The notes under the pieces are model-generated. The model saw only the letters and a list, made by a program, of their open reading frames with translations, made no database searches and was not told where the DNA came from. A DNA stretch of 38,300 nucleotides from Pseudomonas endophytica (GTDB taxonomy: Bacteria; Pseudomonadota; Gammaproteobacteria; Pseudomonadales; Pseudomonadaceae): positions 1 to 38,300 of the forward strand of contig NZ_LLWH01000168.1 of the NCBI RefSeq assembly GCF_001411475.1, written 5' to 3'. The position numbers were made by a program, and so were the translations under genes. Shown here one piece after another: positions 1-8,273 of the stretch; positions within the stretch are counted from its first letter, which is position 1, and every line of letters starts with the position of its first letter.

Positions 1-563
1 ACGGCGGCCAATTGCGGGTTGAAGCTGGCCAGCATGATGCGGTTGTACAGCGGCAGACTCAGCCCCAGCACCAGCGCACCGACTATCGCCAGCACTAGCA
101 GGTCGTTGCCGTTGACGGTCAGCACTGAGCCGAACAATACGTTCTCAAGAATGTGCACGTTGATCTTGCCTGCCAGAATCAGCAGCAGGCTGGCGCCTAA
201 GGCCAATGACACTGAAAGGAATACGCCGATCAGTGTGTCGGGCGCCAAGCCGGTACGATTGCGCAGGTAATTGAGCAAGATGCCAAATAGCAGGCAGTAG
301 CCGAACAAGCTGCCATAAGGCCCGGTGTAGGGTTCGCCGAGCAAGATGCCAATGGCGACGCCGGTCAGGGCCGCATGGCCCACCGCTTCGGAAAAGAACG
401 CGAAACGCTTGACTACCACCAAGGTCCCAAGCCCGCCCAGCACGGGGCCTATCAGTAAACCTGCGAGCAACGCATTGACCACAAAGCCGTAGGCCAGCAC
501 TTCAGGCAAGTACCCGGCCGAGGCCCAGCCCTGAATCATTAAACGGAAGGCTTCATAGGTCAC
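1..563 (-). CDS. fpvE: FpvE-like metal ABC transporter permease (partial, C-terminus beyond left edge)
   Basis: Inner-membrane permease of a cluster A-I (ZnuB/FpvE-type) metal ABC transporter, expected to pass iron released from pyoverdine into the cytoplasm. The start is a GTG overlapping the stop of the ATPase gene (GTGA, 4 nt). The visible ~187 residues are strongly hydrophobic with several membrane segments, and contain the stretch FAFFSEAVGHAALTG typical of the ABC-3 permease family. The gene runs off the left edge, so the C-terminus and any following fpvF are not visible. Gene order (PepSY reductase, three small proteins, binding protein, ATPase, permease) matches P. aeruginosa fpvGHJK-fpvCDEF as I know it, which is the main reason for the name. 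On sequence alone it could also be called ZnuB-like. Confidence 0.85.
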   Translation of the reverse strand, partial: MTYEAFRLMIQGWASAGYLPEVLAYGFVVNALLAGLLIGPVLGGLGTLVVVKRFAFFSEAVGHAALTGVAIGILLGEPYTGPYGSLFGYCLLFGILLNYLRNRTGLAPDTLIGVFLSVSLALGASLLLILAGKINVHILENVLFGSVLTVNGNDLLVLAIVGALVLGLSLPLYNRIMLASFNPQLAA

Positions 564-1315
564 GAAACGGCGCTCCCAGTGGGTTTGGGATGAGTTGAAA
601 ACAGGCTTAGCAAGCGTTCCGGGCTCAGAGTTTGCTGAGGCGGGCCATCGAACAAAATCTGACGATTGAGCCCGGTGACGTGATCGGCCAGACGTTTGAC
701 CGCAGCCAAGTCGTGCTCGATCCACACCACAGTGACCCCGGACTGCTGCCAATCATTAAGCAGCCGCTCAAATACCTGTGCTCCGGCTTCATCTAGTGCA
801 GACATTGGCTCATCCAGCACCAGCAGTTGGGGTGCCGGAATCAACCCTTGAGCCAGTAGCACGCGCTGACGCTCACCCCCAGACAACGCACCCATGCGGC
901 GTTTGCGTTTGTGTTGCATGCCCACGCGCTCTAGCGCGTCGCCAATGGCTGGAGCGATCTTTTTGGACAACCCCAAAAAGGCCGGGCGCCGCTGACACAT
1001 GGCGGCCATAAAATCGTCCACCGTCATCGGTAAACCTCGGTCGAACTCCAGCGCTTGGGGCACATAGCCGATCAAGCCAGGCTCAGCCGCCCAGCTCAGG
1101 CGTAACTCGCCTTGGTGGGGCATTTGCCCGAGTAGGGTTTTGATCAGTGAGCTTTTACCGCCGCCATTGGGACCCACCAACGCATGCACGCTGCCGGCTC
1201 GAATGTTGAAGCTGACGTTATCCAAAATAGGCGTGCGACCTAGGGTCAGGGACACACGGTCAAAGGTGACTTCAGGGCCGCAGGGTTTTACCGCTAGGTG
1301 TTCCGCCGCCGTCAT
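560..1315 (-). CDS. fpvD: FpvD-like metal ABC transporter ATP-binding protein
   Basis: Cytoplasmic ATPase that powers the FpvCDE importer. All ABC motifs are visible in the 251 residues: Walker A GPNGGGKSS (48-56), Q-loop YVPQ (Gln87), signature LSGGERQ (144-150), Walker B LLVLDEP (164-170) and switch His201. The start ATG overlaps the stop of the binding-protein gene by 4 nt, and its own stop overlaps the permease GTG, so the three transporter genes are probably translationally coupled. Family resemblance is to ZnuC/MntB-type ATPases. The assignment to pyoverdine-iron rather than zinc rests on the upstream fpvGHJK genes. Confidence 0.9.
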   Translation of the reverse strand: MTAAEHLAVKPCGPEVTFDRVSLTLGRTPILDNVSFNIRAGSVHALVGPNGGGKSSLIKTLLGQMPHQGELRLSWAAEPGLIGYVPQALEFDRGLPMTVDDFMAAMCQRRPAFLGLSKKIAPAIGDALERVGMQHKRKRRMGALSGGERQRVLLAQGLIPAPQLLVLDEPMSALDEAGAQVFERLLNDWQQSGVTVVWIEHDLAAVKRLADHVTGLNRQILFDGPPQQTLSPERLLSLFSTHPKPTGSAVS

Positions 1316-2256
1316 GCCCCAGACTCCTGAATCGCCTTGACCACCGTGTTGAGGTTGTTGGTCATCTCTTTTTCGTACTTGTCGGCAGTGTATTCGCCAT
1401 ACGAAATGTGCGACAGCGGGTACAGCTTGACGCCGGATTCACGCTGAATGGTGTCAACGTAAGTCGATGGGAAGTCCATCTCAGAGAAGATCACCTTTAC
1501 GTCCAAATCGCGCAGTTGGTCGATGGTTTTTTTCAACTGGCTAGGGCTGGGTTCGATGCCGTGTGCGGGCTCAACCACGGCGGTCACCTCAAGGCCAAAC
1601 TCGCGCAATAAATAGTCATAAGCGGCGTGCACGGTGGCTACACGCAAATCTGCATTGGGGGCTTGGGTCAATTTGGCTAAGGCATCGGCGCGCATCTGAC
1701 GCAGACGCTTGCCGTAGGCGCGAGCATTGGCGGTGTAGGTTTTGGCGTTGGCCGGGTCCAGTTTGCCCAGCTCACGGGCGATATTGTTGACCTGTGCAAT
1801 CGAGGCGCTGATCGACAAGAAAGTATGCGGGTTGACCACTTTACCGGCGCCACGTGCCGCCGTACCGGTTGCAGCCAGCAGCGGTACGTTTTGATTGGCC
1901 TCGATGACCGCAACGTCAGGTTTTTCACTGGCTTCGATCATCTTGTCGGCGAAGTCATCATGCCCAACGCCATTGAGCACGATCACATCCAACGTGCCGA
2001 TGCGCTTAATGTCCTCAGCTCGCGGCTCGTAGGCATGGGGGTTGAAGCCGGCGGGAATCAACGGCACCACTTCGGCTTTGTCGCCGACAATGTTTTTCAC
2101 GTAGCTGTAATAAGGGTGCAGGGTGATCCCAATGCGCAGCGGCTTGGCCAGCGGCGCGGGAGAGGGGGTGTCTGCGTGGGTCAGAGGTGCAAGGCAGAGG
2201 GCGAGGAGGCCAGCTAGCAACAGTGAGCGACGTCGTAAAACAGATGAAATGGACAT
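1312..2256 (-). CDS. fpvC: FpvC-like periplasmic ferrous-iron/metal-binding protein
   Basis: Periplasmic solute-binding protein of the cluster A-I (ZnuA/PsaA) family, 314 residues. A signal peptide is visible (RRRSLLLAGLLALCLAPLTHA, about residues 8-28). Candidate metal ligands are His74 (FNPHAYEP), His144 (VNPHTF), His210 (TVHAAYDY) and, where Asp is usual, His283 (PLSHIS). There is no His/Asp-rich loop of the sort found in many zinc-specific ZnuA proteins. In P. aeruginosa FpvC is known to take part in iron recovery from pyoverdine together with FpvF. It overlaps fpvD by 4 nt and sits 34 nt after fpvK. The metal is inferred from context; zinc or manganese cannot be excluded from sequence. 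Confidence 0.86.
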   Translation of the reverse strand: MSISSVLRRRSLLLAGLLALCLAPLTHADTPSPAPLAKPLRIGITLHPYYSYVKNIVGDKAEVVPLIPAGFNPHAYEPRAEDIKRIGTLDVIVLNGVGHDDFADKMIEASEKPDVAVIEANQNVPLLAATGTAARGAGKVVNPHTFLSISASIAQVNNIARELGKLDPANAKTYTANARAYGKRLRQMRADALAKLTQAPNADLRVATVHAAYDYLLREFGLEVTAVVEPAHGIEPSPSQLKKTIDQLRDLDVKVIFSEMDFPSTYVDTIQRESGVKLYPLSHISYGEYTADKYEKEMTNNLNTVVKAIQESGA

Positions 2257-2290
2257 GGCGAGCAGTCTTCTCTCAGGTGAAACGGTGGGT

Positions 2291-2845
2291 TCAGTGCCGA
2301 TGCTGGCGAGTCACCCCGGCATCGAATTGTGCGATCACTTGCTTCCAGCCGTTTTGGCTTAAGGCGTCATCGCTGAAGTCGGTGGGGGCACTGACGTGAC
2401 TGTTGCGGTTGAGCCACACATTGGGTTGCTCGCTGATGCGCATCAAAAACGAGCCCGCCACTTGAGGGTCAGGGCTTACCCCCAAGTAAGCCTGCTCAGC
2501 CAACAACTGCCAGGCATGATTGCCACGGCTCACTGAGCTTGCATCGCTGGCAAAGGGCGCGAAGCCTTCTTCGGCGAGCTCTTCAGGCTGCGGCAGGGCA
2601 TTGCTTTCTTCGCGCAGCAGATTGATTTCATCCAGCGTGACCCGCAGGTCGGTATAAATGCCTTGCTCGGCGGCGTTTAAATCGAGCCGAGCATCCAGTT
2701 GATGGGCCGCCACGCTGGCTGTTTCATTGGATTCATAACGCCAAGCCACAACCGAACCAGCCACACACAGAATTAGCAGGCACAACAGCAGCACATAGAG
2801 GGTTTCATGCCCGGCACCGGCCGGACGCACGACGTGAGTATTCAT
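2291..2845 (-). CDS. fpvK: FpvK-like membrane-anchored protein (DUF6162 type)
   Basis: A 184-residue protein with one N-terminal membrane segment (about residues 14-35, rich in Leu/Val/Cys) and a periplasmic remainder of predicted helical character. By position it is the fourth gene of the fpvGHJK module, whose products in P. aeruginosa assist the inner-membrane reductase FpvG in reducing ferri-pyoverdine. No enzymatic motif is visible. The C-terminus ends in a short basic/His tail (RQHRH) that could touch metal, but this is speculation. The start ATG overlaps the fpvJ stop by 4 nt. I also recall the DUF6162 family name for such proteins next to PepSY/metal ABC genes. Confidence 0.75.
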   Translation of the reverse strand: MNTHVVRPAGAGHETLYVLLLCLLILCVAGSVVAWRYESNETASVAAHQLDARLDLNAAEQGIYTDLRVTLDEINLLREESNALPQPEELAEEGFAPFASDASSVSRGNHAWQLLAEQAYLGVSPDPQVAGSFLMRISEQPNVWLNRNSHVSAPTDFSDDALSQNGWKQVIAQFDAGVTRQHRH

Positions 2846-3180
2846 TCGATATCGGCTTGGTCAATTTCAACAATGTGACCGGGGCCTGCGTCAAACAGCA
2901 CATAGAACTCGGCGTCCGGACGTTTGAAAGTTAGGGTTGAGTCCTTGTCCAGTTTGCCGGGCACCAGAATGGTTTCGTCGTAGCCGATCACATCCAGCGT
3001 AACCCCCGGTGCGCCGCTGCCATCGGAAAACCCGCCTGTGCAGCGGATCTGTTCGCCTTCAATGGCCTTGCATTCGCACATCGGGTTATGCGCCAGTGCC
3101 TGGCCACAGAACCCCAGTAATGCAAAAAAACCTGCTGCGATGACACGGTGCTTCGGGTGTTTAAACAGGTGCGAACTCAT
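2842..3180 (-). CDS. fpvJ: FpvJ-like small periplasmic Cys-containing protein
   Basis: A 112-residue exported protein. The chosen start is the ATG in the 4-nt overlap with the fpvH stop (ATGA); a longer reading beginning 90 nt upstream would lie inside fpvH and is not needed. The signal peptide ends GQALA, leaving a mature N-terminus beginning HNPMCECK. Cys35, Cys37 and Cys47 are the only cysteines of the mature part; His31 plus the CxC motif could bind a metal or form a disulfide, which is inference. The rest is a compact beta-type domain. In P. aeruginosa FpvJ is the periplasmic partner of the FpvGHK membrane complex for ferri-pyoverdine reduction. Confidence 0.77.
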   Translation of the reverse strand: MSSHLFKHPKHRVIAAGFFALLGFCGQALAHNPMCECKAIEGEQIRCTGGFSDGSGAPGVTLDVIGYDETILVPGKLDKDSTLTFKRPDAEFYVLFDAGPGHIVEIDQADIE

Positions 3181-3719
3181 CGTTTGCCTCCTTGTTGAGC
3201 CAGCCAAGCGAGGGTTGCCGGTGAAGCCTCGCTCAGGGGAATAGATGCCTGATGCATGGAGCCGTCCCACCCTTCAAGGGTGATCCACAGCTCAGCATCT
3301 GCTTTGGTGCGCTCGGGGATTGGTAGCGTGGCCCCCATGCGATAGGGAGTGCCGAAAAAAATCGCCCCGGCGGCGCGCAAGCTGCGTGGCTTACCGATAC
3401 GCAAATAAGCGGCTTTGACTTGGTCGGCACAAGTGTCGCAGAGCGCTGCGCTAAAACTTTTCATATAGCCAGCTGGTCCGTCTGGGCGCGGAGCTTCGTT
3501 GCGCAGCTCCGCCAGTTTCAAGCTCCACGGGCCCACTTGCACAGTGCCGATCTCGCGCTCGCCCAAACCGCTGTCGCCACGAAACAGTGAGGCGTCAGCA
3601 AAGTATTTAGGCATGAAGCCCAAGGGCACCAGCAACAGCAAAATGTTGATGTGAAAGCGCCATTTGAGCCACCAACGTCCTAGTGCGCTCGAGGGCGGTA
3701 AAGCCGCTGCCTTACTCAT
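3177..3719 (-). CDS. fpvH: FpvH-like membrane protein with CxxC motif
   Basis: A 180-residue protein with one membrane segment near the N-terminus (about residues 24-40, after the Trp/Arg-rich RWWLKWRFH) and a periplasmic domain. The motif CDTC (Cys94-Cys97) resembles a redox or metal-binding CxxC, which fits a helper of a reductase, but this role is inferred. The start overlaps the fpvG stop by 4 nt (ATGA) and the stop overlaps fpvJ. The module position (second after the PepSY gene) is what supports the FpvH name; no other family was recognised. Confidence 0.75.
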   Translation of the reverse strand: MSKAAALPPSSALGRWWLKWRFHINILLLLVPLGFMPKYFADASLFRGDSGLGEREIGTVQVGPWSLKLAELRNEAPRPDGPAGYMKSFSAALCDTCADQVKAAYLRIGKPRSLRAAGAIFFGTPYRMGATLPIPERTKADAELWITLEGWDGSMHQASIPLSEASPATLAWLAQQGGKR

Positions 3720-4927
3720 ACATTCGCCTCCTCGGGTAAAGCATTACGGGCCGTGACGGTCTGGGTATTGACGGGCACTCGAGCGGGCTTATTGCTGCGC
3801 TTAAAGGCGTTGGCTGTGGCCAGTGCAGTGCGTTTGGTCCAGATCAACAAGCCGCTCAACACCATCATGCTCAGCACTAAGCCGAAGAAAAACCAAATCA
3901 GCTTGACCCACAGCCCACCAAAATCACCGGTGTGCAGCGGCCGCATAGATTCGGTCACCAGCTCCAGACCTGAGCGGTCGGCAATCATTCGCGAACCTTC
4001 AATCGCGCCGTTGTAGGGGTTGATGTCAGCGGTTTGGAACAGCAGCGGATACCAGCCCGGGCCACCGACTTCGATATGCCCATAGGCATTACTTGGCAGG
4101 CTGACAAAGCTCGCTTCAAGCCCCGGTATTTTTTCAGCAGCAATGCTGATCGCTTGATCGAGGCTGATCTGCGGTGCGGGTGTGCCGTCCGGCATGATCG
4201 GGACATCTTGGCGCGCCACGACCGGAGGATTACCCGCCGTCGAAATCGAAATCTGGTTATCGAACATAAACGCTTGAATAAGAAACCACAGGCCGGTAAT
4301 CGAAATCACCGCGATAAACCAGATCGACCACACCCCGCACAGTCGATGGAAATCGCCCCAAAAAATCCGCGCGCCGTGTTTAAAGCGAAGATTGGGTTTG
4401 AAGAAGCCTTTCCAGAATTTCTTGTAGACCACCAGTCCGGTAATCAACGAACCCAGCAATGGCAGGCCGAGAAATGAAACCAAATACCAGCCCCAGCTAT
4501 AGCCGTTGGTAAACGGCACCAGCCACCAACCGTGCAGGGCGCGGGTGAATTGCTGGAAGTTAAAGCTTGGGCTTTCGCCTTGAATAGCGCCGGTATACGG
4601 ATTGATATACAGCGTAGGCGAGCGGCCATCTGGGTAAACCACACGGGCGAGCAACGCAAAATGGGACTCATCCGGGCGGCTGATTGACTGCACGGCCAGC
4701 GCCGGTTCGGCCTTGTGAATGGCTGTCAGCGCTTGCTCATAGGTGAGCAACGGGGCGTCATCCGACGGTTGCGTGGCACGAGCCTCAGGCGTGGCTAGCC
4801 ACACAATCTCTTGGCTGACCACGGCCAGCGTGCCAGTGACGCAAACAATTAATACAAAGAACCAGATCGGCAGCGTTAACCAGCTGTGGACCAGGAACCA
4901 GGCCTTGGAACGGGATTTTTTGGACAT
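3716..4927 (-). CDS. fpvG: FpvG-like PepSY-TM inner-membrane siderophore reductase
   Basis: PepSY-associated transmembrane protein, 403 residues from the ATG at 4927 (MSKKSRSK). An in-frame TTG 42 nt further upstream would lie at the candidate Fur site and is less likely. Four membrane segments separated by large periplasmic PepSY-like regions are visible. Conserved His motifs typical of the family occur near or in the helices: VHSWLTLP, RALHGWW, DFHRLCGVWS and PLHTGDFGG. Family members such as FpvG, FoxB and PiuB are linked to reduction of ferric siderophores in the periplasm. It heads the operon fpvG-H-J-K-C-D-E, and the genes behind it overlap by 4 nt. A Fur-like site lies 39 nt upstream of the start. 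Confidence 0.85.
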   Translation of the reverse strand: MSKKSRSKAWFLVHSWLTLPIWFFVLIVCVTGTLAVVSQEIVWLATPEARATQPSDDAPLLTYEQALTAIHKAEPALAVQSISRPDESHFALLARVVYPDGRSPTLYINPYTGAIQGESPSFNFQQFTRALHGWWLVPFTNGYSWGWYLVSFLGLPLLGSLITGLVVYKKFWKGFFKPNLRFKHGARIFWGDFHRLCGVWSIWFIAVISITGLWFLIQAFMFDNQISISTAGNPPVVARQDVPIMPDGTPAPQISLDQAISIAAEKIPGLEASFVSLPSNAYGHIEVGGPGWYPLLFQTADINPYNGAIEGSRMIADRSGLELVTESMRPLHTGDFGGLWVKLIWFFFGLVLSMMVLSGLLIWTKRTALATANAFKRSNKPARVPVNTQTVTARNALPEEANV

Positions 4928-4965
4928 GGGAAACGGCAGACTCACGGCTGAGCAGGTGTGTGATC

Positions 4966-4985
4966 GCAAATGATAATGCGATTGC
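4966..4985 (-). promoter_or_regulatory. Candidate Fur box upstream of fpvG
   Basis: The segment GCAAATGATAATGCGATTGC contains the uninterrupted core AATGATAAT of the Fur consensus and matches the 19-bp palindromic consensus at about 11 of 19 positions. Its ends GCAA/TTGC also form a short inverted repeat. It lies about 40-60 nt upstream of the fpvG ATG, a sensible place for iron repression of a pyoverdine-iron recovery operon. The match is modest and was made by eye. Confidence 0.42.
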
Positions 4986-5066
4986 TATCCATGTAGGACG
5001 TTTGAGAAGGACAAAACCTGAAGGGAGAGTTGTAAAAAAATGTTTCTTGAAGTGATTTCCCCATAA

Positions 5067-5103
5067 GAGTGAGCCTCTTTGCCTACTTTGCGAGGCTCTA
5101 CTC
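5067..5103. terminator. Hairpin after mntH, weak terminator candidate
   Basis: Stem GAGCCTC (5071-5077) pairs with GAGGCTC (5092-5098), extended by GAGT/ACTC with one bulge, 34 nt beyond the mntH stop. No T-run follows directly in the mntH direction (a T7 tract comes only about 30 nt later), so termination is uncertain. It separates mntH from the fpvG promoter region. Confidence 0.4.
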
Positions 5104-5136
5104 AAATGCTTACTCTTTCTTCAATTGGCAAGGTGA

Positions 5137-6462
5137 TTAATCACCAAACCCAATCTGTGCAATCAACCACACATTAGCGCCGCTGATCACAGCAAACAGG
5201 AACCACGCCAGTAGCCGTGTAGGCAGGCGATTGGCGAAGTGGCCCATGAGTGCTGGGTCGCTTGTCATGCGGATCAACGGGTAAAGCGCAAACGGCAATT
5301 GTAGGCTTAGCACCACTTGGCTGAGGATAAGCAGTTTGCCCACCGCGTTATCGCCCATTAGCCACACGCCGAGAAACGCCGGGATTAATGCCAGCCCGCG
5401 AGTAATCAGGCGCCGCTGCCAGCACGGGATTCGCAGGTCCAAGTAGCCTTCCATGATCACTTGGCCAGCAATGGTGCCGGTGAACGTTGAGCTTTGCCCC
5501 GATGCCAGCAATGCCACACCAAACAGCACGCTGGCCATCGCGCCGCCGACCAGTGGGTCGAGCATGCGGTAGGCGTCTTGAATCTCGATCACATCTGTGT
5601 GGCCGGTCTGGTGGAAGGCAGCAGCAGCGAGTATCAAAATCGCTGCGTTGACCAGCAAGGCTAGGGCCAGTGAGCCGATGGTGTCGATGCGTGACAGGCG
5701 CACCGCGTCCAGTTTGCTGGCGTAGTCGGTGCCGGTCAGGCGGGTTTGTACGATGGAGGTGTGCAGGTACAGGTTATGCGGCATAACCGTAGCGCCAATG
5801 ATGCCGATGGCAATGTACAGCGGAGCTGCATCACTGATGGCTGAAAGTGACGGTTTAAAGCCCTCGAAGACGCCAGGCCAGTAAGGTTTGATCAGCACCA
5901 GTTCAACAAAAAAACAGGCGGCAATGGTCATCACCAAGGCCAGCATAATGGCTTCTAGGCGGCGAAAGCCTCTGCCTTGCAGAGCTAGAATCAACAGGGT
6001 GTCGAAGGCGGTGAGGGCGATGCCGGTGGTCAACGAACAGCCCAGCAGTAAGTGGAAGGCCAGCGCACACCCAAGCACTTCAGCGAGGTCGGTGGCGATG
6101 ATCGAAATTTCAGCCAGTAACCATTGCACGCGCGCCGAACGTTTGCTGTAGCGCTCGCGACAGAGTTGCGCCAGATCACGCCCGGTGGCGATGCCCAAGC
6201 GGGAACACAAGCACTGCACGGCCATCCCGGCCAAGCTGGCTAAAAGCACCACGAACAGTAAGCTGTAACCGTAGCGCGATCCGGCTTCGATGGCAGTGGC
6301 CCAATTGCCGGGGTCCATGTAGCCAATGCTGATGAGCAGGCCGGGGCCAGCAAAGCGCAATGCGCGTTTCCAGAACGGCGCACTGGCGTCCACGGGGACG
6401 CTGCCGCTGACTTCGGGAGGGCAGAAGGGCGCAGTGGCGATTTTCGGCAGGCTGAATTTCAA
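5137..6462 (-). CDS. mntH: NRAMP-family manganese/divalent metal transporter MntH
   Basis: Inner-membrane proton-coupled importer of Mn2+ (and possibly Fe2+), 441 residues with about eleven membrane segments. The two NRAMP signatures are visible: DPGN in helix 1 (IGYMDPGNWATA) and the MPH motif in helix 6 (GATVMPHNLYLHTS). Length is slightly above the usual ~412 because of a hydrophilic N-terminal extension of about 40 residues. It is on the same strand as, and upstream of, the fpv operon but separated by about 200 nt containing a hairpin and the Fur-like site, so it is probably a separate unit. Its promoter must lie in the shared region before gltX. Confidence 0.92.
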   Translation of the reverse strand: MKFSLPKIATAPFCPPEVSGSVPVDASAPFWKRALRFAGPGLLISIGYMDPGNWATAIEAGSRYGYSLLFVVLLASLAGMAVQCLCSRLGIATGRDLAQLCRERYSKRSARVQWLLAEISIIATDLAEVLGCALAFHLLLGCSLTTGIALTAFDTLLILALQGRGFRRLEAIMLALVMTIAACFFVELVLIKPYWPGVFEGFKPSLSAISDAAPLYIAIGIIGATVMPHNLYLHTSIVQTRLTGTDYASKLDAVRLSRIDTIGSLALALLVNAAILILAAAAFHQTGHTDVIEIQDAYRMLDPLVGGAMASVLFGVALLASGQSSTFTGTIAGQVIMEGYLDLRIPCWQRRLITRGLALIPAFLGVWLMGDNAVGKLLILSQVVLSLQLPFALYPLIRMTSDPALMGHFANRLPTRLLAWFLFAVISGANVWLIAQIGFGD

Positions 6463-6788
6463 GCGAGGGGCTCCGGGTGGGGCGCAGATTGTCGGCTACT
6501 CTTGCATCGTGGCTAAAACCGCGTCGGACGATTGACTGCCTTTCTAGGGACTCTTCGCCATCAACCTAGATGGGCTTCAGGGTGTCTTTCAACAGAGGGC
6601 AAGAATGAGGCGAGATTAACACCTCTGCTTTGGGCTTTTCCCTGTATCCACTTGATACAAGCGCTCTATATCAAGTTTTTTCATCTGCGCGTCGACGGTT
6701 CCAGCTTTGTCTGCCCGCTGTGCTGGAGCCAAACCGGGTCGGCCTGTTAACATTCGCCCTTTGTTTTATCTTCACTTCGAGATCACTC
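6463..6788. other. Divergent intergenic region mntH/gltX
   Basis: This 326-base gap between divergent genes must hold both promoters. No protein-coding gene is convincing; an in-frame extension of gltX to 6630 exists but lacks the glutamyl-tRNA synthetase N-terminus and crosses a terminator-like hairpin (6650-6681). A longer-range pairing of CAGAGG with CCTCTG is also possible around 6592-6626. I see no clear Mn riboswitch. Confidence 0.5.
6650..6681 (+). terminator. Terminator-like hairpin upstream of gltX
   Basis: ACTTGATA (6650-6657) pairs perfectly with TATCAAGT (6669-6676) around an 11-nt loop, followed by a T-run, all about 110 nt before the gltX ATG on the gltX strand. It is AT-rich and so only moderately stable. 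It could end a short transcript begun between mntH and gltX, or act as an attenuator. No known leader family was recognised. Confidence 0.4.
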
Positions 6789-8270
6789 ATGACCACCGTT
6801 CGCACGCGCATCGCGCCTTCACCTACTGGCGACCCCCACGTCGGCACCGCTTACATTGCTTTGTTCAACTACTGCTTTGCAAAGCAGCATGGCGGCGAAT
6901 TCATCCTGCGCATCGAAGACACTGACCAATTGCGTTCGACCCGTGAGTCCGAACAGCAAATTTTCGACGCGCTGCGCTGGTTGGGGATTACTTGGAGCGA
7001 AGGTCCTGACGTTGGCGGGCCGCACGGGCCGTACCGTCAAAGCGAACGTAGCGAGATCTACAAGCAGTACACCCAGCAACTGGTCGACAAGGGTTATGCG
7101 TTTCCGTGCTTCTGCACGGCACAAGAACTGGACCAGATGCGCGCCGAACAAATGGCCAGAGGCGAAACCCCGCGTTACGACGGCCGTGCGTTGTTGCTGT
7201 CCAAAGAAGAAGTCGAGTCGCGCTTGGCCGCTGGCGAACCGCACGTTATCCGCATGAAAGTGCCAACCGAGGGTGTGTGTGTCGTGCCTGACATGCTGCG
7301 CGGTGACGTTGAGATCCCATGGGATCGCATGGACATGCAGGTTTTGATGAAGGCCGACGGCCTGCCCACCTACTTTTTGGCCAACGTGGTCGATGACCAT
7401 TTGATGGGCATTACCCACGTTCTGCGTGGCGAAGAGTGGCTACCCTCAGCGCCAAAACTGATTCTGCTCTACGAATACTTTGGCTGGGAACAGCCGCAGC
7501 TGTGCTACATGCCGCTGTTGCGTAACCCAGACAAGAGCAAGTTGTCCAAACGCAAAAACCCGACTTCGGTGACGTTCTACGAGCGTATGGGCTTTATGCC
7601 TGAAGCCATGCTCAACTACTTGGGCCGCATGGGCTGGTCGATGCCGGACGAGCGCGAGAAGTTTTCGCTGCAAGAAATGGTCGATAACTTTGACCTGTCT
7701 CGCGTGTCTCTGGGCGGGCCGATTTTCGATATTGAGAAACTCTCGTGGCTCAATGGTCAATGGCTGCGTGATCTGCCGTTGGAGGAGTTTGCGAGCCGTG
7801 TCCAGCACTGGGCATTGAACCCTGACTACATGATGAAGATTGCGCCGCTGGTACAGGGCCGAGTTGAAACCTTTAGCCAGATCGCGCCTTTGGCTGGGTT
7901 CTTCTTCGCGGGTGGCGTACAGCCGGATGCCAAACTGTTTGAACACAAAAAGCTCTCCAACGAGCAAGTGCGTCAGATGATGCAATTGATTTTGTGGAAG
8001 CTCGAAAGCCTGCGTCAGTGGGAAAAAGACCCGATTACCGCGTGCATTCAGGCAGTAGTTGATGCACTGGAACTGAAGCTGCGCGACGCCATGCCGCTGA
8101 TGTTCGCCTCTATCACCGGGCAGGCGAGTTCGGTATCGGTGCTCGATGCTATGGAGATTCTGGGGCCGGACCTGACGCGCTTCCGTTTGCGTCAAGCGCT
8201 TGACCTGCTTGGCGGTGTGTCGAAGAAAGAAAACAAAGAGTGGGAAAAGCTGTTTAGCGCAATCAGCTGA
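6789..8270 (+). CDS. gltX: Glutamyl-tRNA synthetase
   Basis: Charges tRNA-Glu with glutamate in the cytoplasm. 493 residues, the usual bacterial length. The class I motifs are visible: the HIGH-equivalent in [13 protein letters not shown] (His17-Val-Gly-Thr20) and the KMSKS-equivalent KSKLSKRKN. The ATG at 6789 ([14 protein letters not shown]) is chosen because homologues begin here; upstream in-frame codons encode no recognisable sequence. The gene sits directly before two tRNA-Glu genes, its substrate, separated by a REPIN and a probable terminator. Confidence 0.97.
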   Translation: MTTVRTRIAPSPTGDPHVGTAYIALFNYCFAKQHGGEFILRIEDTDQLRSTRESEQQIFDALRWLGITWSEGPDVGGPHGPYRQSERSEIYKQYTQQLVDKGYAFPCFCTAQELDQMRAEQMARGETPRYDGRALLLSKEEVESRLAAGEPHVIRMKVPTEGVCVVPDMLRGDVEIPWDRMDMQVLMKADGLPTYFLANVVDDHLMGITHVLRGEEWLPSAPKLILLYEYFGWEQPQLCYMPLLRNPDKSKLSKRKNPTSVTFYERMGFMPEAMLNYLGRMGWSMPDEREKFSLQEMVDNFDLSRVSLGGPIFDIEKLSWLNGQWLRDLPLEEFASRVQHWALNPDYMMKIAPLVQGRVETFSQIAPLAGFFFAGGVQPDAKLFEHKKLSNEQVRQMMQLILWKLESLRQWEKDPITACIQAVVDALELKLRDAMPLMFASITGQASSVSVLDAMEILGPDLTRFRLRQALDLLGGVSKKENKEWEKLFSAIS

Positions 8271-8273
8271 TTT

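Noticed and set aside
6630..6788. Upstream in-frame extension of gltX
   Set aside because: Residues before [14 protein letters not shown] do not resemble the family and the extension crosses a terminator-like hairpin.
6819..7418. Long antisense open reading inside gltX
   Set aside because: Shadow of the high-GC third-codon pattern of gltX; no ribosome site or recognisable domain.
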